Origin: Dehalococcoidia bacterium
GTDB taxonomy: Bacteria > Chloroflexota > Dehalococcoidia > Tepidiformales > Tepidiformaceae
Assembly (NCBI GenBank): GCA_023228745.1
Contig: JALOAP010000174.1
Location: forward strand, 1-6,610
Direction: 5' to 3'
DNA length: 6,610 nucleotides
Made by a program: the position numbers and the translations under genes. Of this stretch, positions 1 through 5,144 are shown one piece after another. Numbering within the stretch: the stretch's first letter is position 1; each line of letters opens with the position of its first letter. The notes under the pieces were generated by a model. It ran no database searches and was not told where the DNA came from. It worked only from the letters and a program-made list of their open reading frames with translations.

Positions 1-1
1 C

Positions 2-406
2 GTTGGGCGCGAAATCGGCCGCCGGGGCCACACACTCATCAGCGGTGGTCGCGGTGGCGTGATGCGCGAAGCCTGCCGTGGCGCACGCGAGGAAGGTGGC
101 CATACCGTCGGCATCCTTCCCGGTGACGATACCAGCGAAGCGAACGAGTTCGTCGAATTTCCCATCGTGACCGGCCTCGGGCACGCGCGGAACGTCATCG
201 TCGCACGCACGTCCGAGGCGATCATCGCCGTCGGCGGCCGCTACGGCACCCTCTCCGAGATCGCCTTCGCGCTCATCCATAATCGTCCCGTGGCCGGCCT
301 GGGGACCTGGCAACTGACCGACCCTGCCGGCGACTTCGTGCCGGTCATCCCGTTCGAAACGGCCGCCGAGGCCGTCGAGTATTGCGAGCAATTCGCCAAG
401 GAGTAG
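2..406 (+). CDS. TIGR00725 / LOG-like Rossmann nucleotide-binding protein, 5' end missing
   Basis: The frame is open from the first bases of the window to TAG at 404-406, giving the last 134 residues of a protein whose start lies upstream. Family motifs are visible: the glycine-rich GGRGGVMREA segment near the left edge, a PGDDTSEAN segment, GLGHARN, and GGRYGTLSEIA, the counterpart of the PGGxGTxxE loop of LOG/lysine-decarboxylase-like proteins. This combination is typical of the TIGR00725 family (about 150-170 residues), cytoplasmic Rossmann-fold proteins related to the LOG phosphoribohydrolases and to molybdenum-cofactor carrier proteins. The exact reaction in this family is not settled, so only nucleotide or cofactor binding is claimed. 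A GTG at 59 and an ATG at 62 could be mistaken for starts, but the glycine-rich nucleotide-binding motif begins before them, so the gene must extend further left. The enolase gene follows after only three bases, so the two are probably one operon. Confidence 0.88.
   Translation, partial: VGREIGRRGHTLISGGRGGVMREACRGAREEGGHTVGILPGDDTSEANEFVEFPIVTGLGHARNVIVARTSEAIIAVGGRYGTLSEIAFALIHNRPVAGLGTWQLTDPAGDFVPVIPFETAAEAVEYCEQFAKE
398..403 (+). promoter_or_regulatory. Shine-Dalgarno site for enolase
   Basis: AAGGAG lies six bases before the GTG at 410 and is formed by the last two sense codons (Lys-Glu) of the upstream gene. It decides the GTG start for enolase, and it implies that translation of the upstream gene passes directly over the enolase initiation site. 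Confidence 0.8.
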
Positions 407-409
407 CCC

Positions 410-1768
410 GTGTTTATCGAGGAGTTCAGCGCCCGCGAAATCCTGGATTCGCGCGGTAACCCCACTGTGGAGGTCACCGCCTACCTGGACGATGGCAGTT
501 CAGGAACTGCCGCCGTCCCCAGCGGTGCATCCACCGGCGCCCACGAGGCGGTTGAGCTCCGCGATGGTGACCCCCGGCGCTACGGCGGCAAGGGCGTTCT
601 GAAGGCGGTTGCCGCCGTGAACACCGAGATCAGCCGGAAGCTCAATGGCGTCCCTGCGACCGACCAGCGGCTTGTCGACCGCATCCTCATTGAACTCGAT
701 GGCACGCCGAACAAGGGTCGCCTGGGGGCGAACGCGCTCCTTGGAGCCTCGCTTGCGACGGCGGCCGCAGCGGCCAACTCCCTTGGCATTCCGCTCTATC
801 GCTACCTCGGCGGCCCGGCTGCGCATCGTCTCCCGGTGCCAATGTTCAATATCCTTAACGGCGGCCAGCACGCGCAGGACTCCACCGACTTCCAGGAGTT
901 CATGGTGATGCCCGTCGGTGCCGAAACATTCTCCGAAGGGCTCCGCATGGGGGCAGAGGTGTACCAGTCGCTCAAGGCCATCCTCCACGACCGTGGGCTG
1001 TCCACGAATGTCGGCGACGAGGGCGGCTTCGCCCCAAGTCTCCCGGGCAACGAAGACGCCGTGCAGGTGGTTCTTGAAGCCATCGAGCGCGCGGGCTACA
1101 AGCCGGGCGAGGATGCCGTTATCGCCCTCGACCCCGCGTCCACCGAGCTCTTCTCCAACGGCCAGTACGCGCTCGCCAAGGAGCAGCGGGTGCTCTCGAC
1201 CGCCGAACTGGTCGACCACTGGGCGAACTGGGTCGAGAAGTACCCGATCCGCTCCATCGAGGATGGGCTGGCCGAAGACGACTGGGAGGGCTGGGCCGCG
1301 CTTGTCGAACGCATCGGCGGCCAGTGCCAACTCGTCGGCGACGACCTGCTCGTGACGAACACGGAGCGCATTCGCCGTGGCATCCGCGAGAAGGCCGCGA
1401 ACAGTGTGCTGGTGAAGGTGAACCAGATCGGTACGCTCACTGAAACGCTGGAAGCAGTGGAAGCCGCCCACCGCGCAGGCTGGACCGCCGTCATCAGCCA
1501 TCGCTCCGGCGAGACCGAGGACACCTTCATCGCCGACCTCGCCGTAGCGACCGGCTCGGGACAGATCAAGACCGGTGCCCCGGCGCGCGGCGAACGTACC
1601 GCAAAGTACAACCGGTTGCTGGAAATCGAGGAGGAGCTCGGTAAGGGCGCCATCTATGCGGGCTGGGACGCCATCAAGCAGCTCGGTGCGCGCCCCGCGA
1701 AGGATGAGGCGGCCCGCCAGAGCCCCTCGCGAGCGCGCGGCAGCCGCAGCCCGCGCAGCCGCCACTGA
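410..1768 (+). CDS. eno: Enolase (phosphopyruvate hydratase)
   Basis: Enolase converts 2-phosphoglycerate to phosphoenolpyruvate in glycolysis and the reverse in gluconeogenesis; it acts in the cytoplasm and needs Mg2+. The 452-residue protein begins with the hallmark AREILDSRGNPTVEV and PSGASTG segments. The catalytic set is complete: His154 and Glu163 in the GGQHA...QEFM loop, Glu204 in GDEGGFAP, metal ligands Asp241, Glu284 (SIEDG) and Asp311 (GDD), Lys336 (VKVNQIG), His364-Arg365-Ser366 (ISHRSGETED) and Lys387 (IKTGAPARGERTAKYN). The GTG start is chosen from the AAGGAG six bases upstream and because it gives the normal N-terminus. Two oddities: the mobile loop has Asp157 where most enolases have Asn, and about 25 residues rich in Arg, Ser and Pro (roughly 428-452) extend beyond the usual C-terminus of a protein normally near 430 residues. 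Identity is certain; the tail has no known function. Confidence 0.98.
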   Translation: MFIEEFSAREILDSRGNPTVEVTAYLDDGSSGTAAVPSGASTGAHEAVELRDGDPRRYGGKGVLKAVAAVNTEISRKLNGVPATDQRLVDRILIELDGTPNKGRLGANALLGASLATAAAAANSLGIPLYRYLGGPAAHRLPVPMFNILNGGQHAQDSTDFQEFMVMPVGAETFSEGLRMGAEVYQSLKAILHDRGLSTNVGDEGGFAPSLPGNEDAVQVVLEAIERAGYKPGEDAVIALDPASTELFSNGQYALAKEQRVLSTAELVDHWANWVEKYPIRSIEDGLAEDDWEGWAALVERIGGQCQLVGDDLLVTNTERIRRGIREKAANSVLVKVNQIGTLTETLEAVEAAHRAGWTAVISHRSGETEDTFIADLAVATGSGQIKTGAPARGERTAKYNRLLEIEEELGKGAIYAGWDAIKQLGARPAKDEAARQSPSRARGSRSPRSRH

Positions 1769-1773
1769 GCCGG

Positions 1774-1779
1774 TAGACT
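1774..1779 (+). promoter_or_regulatory. -10 element (TAGACT), leaderless-type promoter for the DinB/hydrolase unit
   Basis: TAGACT fits TANNNT and ends seven bases before the ATG at 1787, so a transcript would begin at or next to the start codon. No Shine-Dalgarno sequence lies in the 18-base gap after eno. No clear -35 hexamer is visible at 16-18 bases upstream. The same arrangement recurs before the genes at 3707 and 4603, which strengthens the call. It also carries a TAG in phase-independent context, so a chance match in one case cannot be excluded. Confidence 0.55.
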
Positions 1780-1786
1780 GCAGCGC

Positions 1787-2386
1787 ATGCTTCCCGAAAT
1801 GCGGGCCGCCGCCGACAAGCTCATCTTCGACTGCGCGAACACCGAGTACGTCGCGACGACCATCGGCCCGCGCGCGCTCGATCGCCCGATCGAGCGTCTT
1901 GGCTGGAGCGTACGCCAGCTCATCGGTCACCTCGCGCTCAGCCTCGAAACCTGCGCTGACAAGCTGCCGAAGCTCAGCACCGCAGCCCCGTCGGAACTAG
2001 AGTCGTTCGACCGGGATGAGGCGAACGCCGAGATGGCGGCCAAGACCGCAAAGACGCCGCTCCCAGACCTTCTCGAGACGATGGCGCGCGGCCGCGACCG
2101 CTGTATCGCGGCGTTCGCCGACCTCGACGAGCAGGCGCTTGCCCGGAAGGTGGCAGGTGAGACGACCCTCGGGGATGTTATCCGCTCGTGGCTCCCGCAT
2201 TTCGAAGAGCACGCCCTCGACTTCCTCGATGCGGAGCCGAAGCTGCGCCGCGACATCCTGGTCCTCAACTGGGTGCTGTACGCGGACTATGGCGACCGCC
2301 CGGACCTCATCGAGCGGCAGCGCGAACTGATGGCTGAGGTGCGCCAGTGGGCCGGTGAAGGCGGCGACCTGGAGGAAAGCGAATGA
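1787..2386 (+). CDS. DinB-like (DinB/YfiT superfamily) metal-binding protein, first copy
   Basis: This 199-residue protein has the layout of the DinB/YfiT four-helix-bundle superfamily. A Trp-Ser-Val-Arg-Gln-Leu-Ile-Gly-His-Leu segment puts His48 after the characteristic tryptophan, and a later HFEEH segment supplies His138 and His142; together they match the three-histidine metal site of the family. Known members include bacillithiol or mycothiol S-transferases and the mycothiol-dependent maleylpyruvate isomerase, but many have no known reaction, so no substrate is assigned. The acidic C-terminus (about 190-199) looks disordered. The ATG has no ribosome-binding site but is preceded at seven bases by TAGACT, suggesting a leaderless mRNA. 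The stop overlaps the start of a second DinB-like gene by four bases (ATGA), so the two are probably translationally coupled. Confidence 0.82.
   Translation: MLPEMRAAADKLIFDCANTEYVATTIGPRALDRPIERLGWSVRQLIGHLALSLETCADKLPKLSTAAPSELESFDRDEANAEMAAKTAKTPLPDLLETMARGRDRCIAAFADLDEQALARKVAGETTLGDVIRSWLPHFEEHALDFLDAEPKLRRDILVLNWVLYADYGDRPDLIERQRELMAEVRQWAGEGGDLEESE
2371..2375 (+). promoter_or_regulatory. Shine-Dalgarno site for second DinB-like gene
   Basis: GGAGG lies seven bases before the ATG at 2383, within the last codons of the first DinB-like gene. It supports the start that overlaps the upstream TGA in an ATGA junction. Confidence 0.75.
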
Positions 2387-2955
2387 GCCCGGAACTAACG
2401 GCAGTGGTTGAAGAACTCGATGCTCACCGCGTGACGTTCGAGGCATTCTGCCGGTCGCTGTCCGAGGAGCAACTGAACCGCCCGGTGCCCCGGAGCACGT
2501 GGCTCGTTCGGGACTTCATTGCGCACCTCGCGACCATCGATGGGCCCGTCGGCGACATGTTCCGCACCGTTCGCGAAGGCGGTGACCCGGGAATTCGCGA
2601 CGCCGATGGCGGCAAGTTCGATGTCGACCACTGGAACGACCGGCAGGTCGAGCGCCGCCGCGAACGGAGCGTGGACGACCTCCTCGCTGAGGCGGCGGAG
2701 AGCCGTGCCGAGCTGAAGAAGCACCTGCTTGCGCTCACCGAAACGGACCTGGCTTCGAACCTGAAGTTCGGCGGCGACAACAAGCGCCGCCCGTGGGAGA
2801 CGACGCTCCTGGTCTACCTGCAGGGCTGGTGCAAGCACGACCCGATGCACGTCGTGGACATGCTGCGGGCCCTGCCGGACGCCCACACACCAGGGGTCGA
2901 CGCCTGGGTGGATGACCCCGTGGTGCAGGGCTACCAGGCGATGATGAACCGCTAA
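2383..2955 (+). CDS. DinB-like / maleylpyruvate-isomerase-type metal-binding protein, second copy
   Basis: This 190-residue protein belongs to the same superfamily as its upstream neighbour but is clearly diverged from it. Trp40 followed by LVRDFIAHLA places His48 exactly as in the first copy, and KHDPMHVVDM supplies His152 and His156, completing a three-histidine metal site. The central DVDHWND...RRRERSVDDLL stretch is typical of the TIGR03083/MDMPI-like branch, which includes mycothiol-dependent maleylpyruvate isomerase; many members are uncharacterised and no substrate can be named here. The ATG overlaps the preceding stop (ATGA) and has a GGAGG seven bases upstream. The hydrolase gene begins 12 bases after the stop. 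Two adjacent, coupled, non-identical paralogues suggest either a heteromeric pair or two related activities; that is inference. Confidence 0.83.
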   Translation: MSPELTAVVEELDAHRVTFEAFCRSLSEEQLNRPVPRSTWLVRDFIAHLATIDGPVGDMFRTVREGGDPGIRDADGGKFDVDHWNDRQVERRRERSVDDLLAEAAESRAELKKHLLALTETDLASNLKFGGDNKRRPWETTLLVYLQGWCKHDPMHVVDMLRALPDAHTPGVDAWVDDPVVQGYQAMMNR

Positions 2956-2956
2956 C

Positions 2957-2960
2957 GAGG
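2957..2960 (+). promoter_or_regulatory. Shine-Dalgarno site for alpha/beta hydrolase
   Basis: GAGG lies seven bases before the GTG at 2968, in the 12-base gap after the second DinB-like gene. It supports the GTG as the start. Confidence 0.55.
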
Positions 2961-2967
2961 CAGGCCG

Positions 2968-3666
2968 GTGCCCACGCTCGTATTGCTGCATAGTCCACTC
3001 GTGGGCCCATCGACGTGGGCGATGCTCGCTCCTGAGCTCGAAAGCCTCGGCTTTCCTGTGGCCGTGCCCTCGCTCACGGATACGGCCCGGGGCGAAGGGC
3101 CGTACGGCCCCGCGTTCGCTTCGACCGTGCGGGACGCCGTTCCCGGCGACGAGCCCGTCGTGCTCGTGGCGCACAGCGGCGCCGGGCTGTTCGCACCTCC
3201 GATCGCCGCTGGGTTCGAAGACGTCGCCGCATGCATCTTTGTCGACGCCACCATCCCGCGCGACGGGATGTGCTGGATGGACACGCTCGACGAAGCACTT
3301 CGTGAGAGCGACGCGTTCCGGGAGGCTGCCGCACGTGGCGTTGTACCGAATCCCTGGCGCGGCGAGGCACCCTGGCGCCAGGTCGGCATCGTTGAGAGCG
3401 GTCTCGTGGCGAGGCTCGCCGAGGAGGCAATTGACCCGCCGCTGGCCATGTACGAAGAGCGCATCGCGCTGCCGCCGGGCTGGCCGGGGATTCCCAAAGG
3501 CTATCTTGCCTTCGTGCCCAACCCGTTCTATGCACCCATTGTCCGCGAGGCACGCGACGCCGGGCTCCTGGTGCGCGAGATGCCCGGGGGCCACTTCGAG
3601 ATGGTCGCCCGGCCGGGGGCGGTTGCCCGGGAACTCGCCGGGATGGTGTCGGTGCTCACCGGATAG
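2968..3666 (+). CDS. Alpha/beta hydrolase
   Basis: This 232-residue protein is a compact, single-domain alpha/beta hydrolase without signal peptide, so probably cytoplasmic. It opens with a first strand and oxyanion-loop segment (LVLLHSPLVGPSTW), then the nucleophile elbow AHSGAG with Ser70, and near the C-terminus GGHFEMV with the catalytic His209. The usual acid position after strand 7 (LAFVPNPF, about 180-187) has no Asp or Glu; Asp93 in IFVDATIP, after strand 6, is the likely acid instead. That segment is a recurring feature of small hydrolases of this type. The substrate cannot be predicted. The GTG start follows a GAGG at seven bases and gives a protein beginning right at the first strand. 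It is the last gene of the apparent DinB-DinB-hydrolase unit; a new promoter follows within 40 bases. Confidence 0.88.
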   Translation: MPTLVLLHSPLVGPSTWAMLAPELESLGFPVAVPSLTDTARGEGPYGPAFASTVRDAVPGDEPVVLVAHSGAGLFAPPIAAGFEDVAACIFVDATIPRDGMCWMDTLDEALRESDAFREAAARGVVPNPWRGEAPWRQVGIVESGLVARLAEEAIDPPLAMYEERIALPPGWPGIPKGYLAFVPNPFYAPIVREARDAGLLVREMPGGHFEMVARPGAVARELAGMVSVLTG

Positions 3667-3694
3667 GTGCTCGCCGCCGCGCTTGCCGTCCCCC

Positions 3695-3700
3695 TAGAAT
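3695..3700 (+). promoter_or_regulatory. -10 element (TAGAAT), leaderless-type promoter
   Basis: TAGAAT ends six bases before the ATG at 3707 in a 40-base gap. It is a near-consensus -10 hexamer in a GC-rich gap with no Shine-Dalgarno site before the ATG, so the transcript probably starts at or beside the ATG. No convincing -35 hexamer is seen at normal spacing. Confidence 0.65.
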
Positions 3701-3706
3701 CGGCTC

Positions 3707-4558
3707 ATGCGCGTCTCCCCTCCTCGCATCATCCCGCAGGTGTCGCTCGCACCGAAGCCGCCGCTCGCCGCACCCGGTGCCGATGCCTACCGCCAGACTG
3801 GTTTCGTGCTCGGCAAAGACCTGGACCTCATCGTCCGCGGGTTGGAGATCGAAGGTCAGGTGGCCGAGGCGTCATCGGGGGCGAAGTTCCGCACACAGCG
3901 CATGGTCTCAGCGCTCGGTCTCTGGTCGCGGTCGTGGCTCTGCCGCCTCGAAGCGCTCCACGCCGTCCAGGGCGGGAATTACGCTGCCGCCCTGCCGCTT
4001 ATCCGCTCCGCAGCGGATTACCAGGCTGCCGAGGTCTACCTGCTGCGAAGCGATGCCGCGGAATGGAACGAGTGGCTGGAGCAGGGAGGCATCGGCAACG
4101 TGCACGAGTTGCACGCGGCTGAGTTCCGCTTGCACAGCTTCCGTGCCGCCGAAGTGCTGGCTGCCCACCCCGACCTTGGCGCGCTCTACCGCGCCGCCAC
4201 CGACCTGTCGCTCCCGCACTTCGGCTCCACGCTGCTGCTCGCTGCTGCGGAATCGTCGCCAGACCGGGTGCTCATGACGTTCGGAGACCGCGACTTCCAT
4301 CTCGGTCTCGCCGAGTTGGCACTTGGTTGGCTGGCGCTCCTCTCCGCCGTTCAGCTCGAGAGCGTGCTCGAATCCGGAACTGTCTTCGCACTCCCCGACG
4401 GCGCGGACCCGGGCAGCTTCATCGCCGATGCGCGAACACTGATCACAGCGCCCGGTCGCTGCGGTGTCGAACCGGTCGAGCATGAGGGCATGTCGCGCTA
4501 CCTCGTGCAGAACTGGCGCAGACAGCCCGGCGCCGCGCCCAAGCGGATCGTTCTCTAA
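3707..4558 (+). CDS. Hypothetical protein, mostly helical, unrecognised family
   Basis: I do not recognise this 283-residue protein. It starts with a proline-rich stretch (about 5-23) and then reads as largely alpha-helical, with no signal peptide and no clear membrane segment, although 198-222 is quite hydrophobic. Possible landmarks are WSRSWLCRLEALHAVQGGNY (73-92), LIRSAADY (98-105), LSLPHFG (167-173) and FGDRDFHLG (192-200). The spaced Arg and His in helical context recall DUF5677/HEPN-like proteins, but this is a weak visual resemblance only. The only cysteines are Cys79 and Cys252. The ATG is supported by TAGAAT six bases upstream, and the long open frame with consistent GC-rich codon use, flanked by short gaps, supports a real gene. 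It appears to be transcribed alone: another -10 element precedes the next gene. Confidence 0.72.
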   Translation: MRVSPPRIIPQVSLAPKPPLAAPGADAYRQTGFVLGKDLDLIVRGLEIEGQVAEASSGAKFRTQRMVSALGLWSRSWLCRLEALHAVQGGNYAAALPLIRSAADYQAAEVYLLRSDAAEWNEWLEQGGIGNVHELHAAEFRLHSFRAAEVLAAHPDLGALYRAATDLSLPHFGSTLLLAAAESSPDRVLMTFGDRDFHLGLAELALGWLALLSAVQLESVLESGTVFALPDGADPGSFIADARTLITAPGRCGVEPVEHEGMSRYLVQNWRRQPGAAPKRIVL

Positions 4559-4590
4559 ACCGGGGGAGGGCTCATTGCTCGCAGCGGTGC

Positions 4591-4596
4591 TAGCAT
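4591..4596 (+). promoter_or_regulatory. -10 element (TAGCAT, extended TGC), leaderless-type promoter
   Basis: TAGCAT ends six bases before the ATG at 4603 and is directly preceded by TGC (4588-4590), matching the TGn of an extended -10, which would compensate for the missing -35. There is no Shine-Dalgarno site close to the ATG; GGGGGAGGG at 4562-4570 is over 30 bases away. Confidence 0.6.
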
Positions 4597-4602
4597 CGCG
4601 CC

Positions 4603-5067
4603 ATGCTCCGGTTCCGATGGCTGCTGTTCGCTGCCCTGGTGGCGTCTGCTTTCGTGCTTATCGCCTGCGGCGATGATGATGACGATAGGGACGCCGACCC
4701 GTCAGTGGGGCCGTCGCCTGCCGGGGCGCCACTGAACGATGACGCCTACCTGCGCGTGTTCTGCAGTGGCCTCACCGACTACCAGGACGCGCTCATGACG
4801 GCACCGGACGTGGACGAAATTCGCCGTGTGGTCGAGGAGTATGTCACCAGTCTTCGGCTGGTGAACCCACCCGAAGACCTTCGCGCCTACCACCAGGAGT
4901 ACATCAGCTACCTGCAGGCCGCCGCCGAGGGCGACCCAACGTCGCTGTCCGTGGGGGCGCCGCCGATGCCGGATGACGATGTGCGCGACCGGCTCGCCTC
5001 GAAAATCCCGGATATCGACGAGTGCAAATACCCGACGTTCCTCAATCCGGGGGAAGACGAAGAGTAG
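4603..5067 (+). CDS. Small secreted lipoprotein, hypothetical
   Basis: This 154-residue protein has a classical lipoprotein signal: basic start (LRFRW), hydrophobic core to about residue 20, and the lipobox Leu19-Ile20-Ala21-Cys22 followed by Gly. After lipidation on Cys22 and cleavage, the mature protein would be held on the outer face of the membrane. A run of five aspartates (24-28) and a Pro/Gly/Ser-rich linker to about 45 precede a small, acidic, helical domain. Two further cysteines, Cys54 and Cys141, near the start and end of that domain, could form a disulfide. I know no function for it; the domain looks like the many clade-specific secreted lipoproteins of Gram-positive and Chloroflexota-type bacteria. 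The start is fixed by the signal peptide and by TAGCAT six bases upstream. It is separated from ilvE by 77 bases that contain a separate promoter. Confidence 0.85.
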   Translation: MLRFRWLLFAALVASAFVLIACGDDDDDRDADPSVGPSPAGAPLNDDAYLRVFCSGLTDYQDALMTAPDVDEIRRVVEEYVTSLRLVNPPEDLRAYHQEYISYLQAAAEGDPTSLSVGAPPMPDDDVRDRLASKIPDIDECKYPTFLNPGEDEE

Positions 5068-5098
5068 CGCGCCACTGCTTCGAAACGAACGGCACGCT

Positions 5099-5104
5099 TA
5101 TACT
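5099..5104 (+). promoter_or_regulatory. -10 element (TATACT) of the ilvE promoter
   Basis: TATACT is one base from the consensus TATAAT and stands out in the GC-rich gap between the lipoprotein and ilvE. Transcription would start around 5110-5112, giving a leader of about 35 bases with a Shine-Dalgarno site. A -35 box is not obvious; TGCTTC at 5076-5081 has the right 17-base spacing but matches poorly. Confidence 0.6.
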
Positions 5105-5128
5105 GGGGGCGCCCGGATCCCCCGGATG

Positions 5129-5134
5129 AAGGAG
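5129..5134 (+). promoter_or_regulatory. Shine-Dalgarno site for ilvE
   Basis: AAGGAG lies ten bases before the ATG at 5145. The spacing is slightly long, but the match is strong and it supports this start, which also gives the usual N-terminus for the family. Confidence 0.7.
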
Positions 5135-5144
5135 TACCGCACCG

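Noticed and set aside
59..64. GTG/ATG as start of the first gene
   Set aside because: The frame is open upstream to the window edge and the conserved glycine-rich motif begins before these codons, so the gene starts outside the window.
1735..1756. Inverted repeat GCGCGG / CCGCGC at the end of eno as a terminator
   Set aside because: The loop is ten bases, no T-run follows, and it lies inside the coding tail of eno; such pairs are frequent at this GC content.
500..1930. Long minus-strand open frame (476 codons) opposite enolase
   Set aside because: It lies entirely opposite eno and the start of the DinB gene, a common effect of GC-rich codon use; the protein reads as Arg/Ala/Val/Gly-rich without any family motif, and eno is unquestionable.
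2395..3594. Long minus-strand open frame (399 codons) opposite the second DinB gene and the hydrolase
   Set aside because: It spans two well-supported genes on the other strand, has no recognisable motif, and is rich in His/Arg/Pro as expected from an antisense GC-rich frame.
4562..4570. GGGGGAGGG as ribosome-binding site for the lipoprotein
   Set aside because: It is more than 30 bases from the ATG at 4603, too far to act in initiation.
4575..4580. TTGCTC as -35 box for the lipoprotein promoter
   Set aside because: Only ten bases separate it from TAGCAT, whereas 16-18 are needed.
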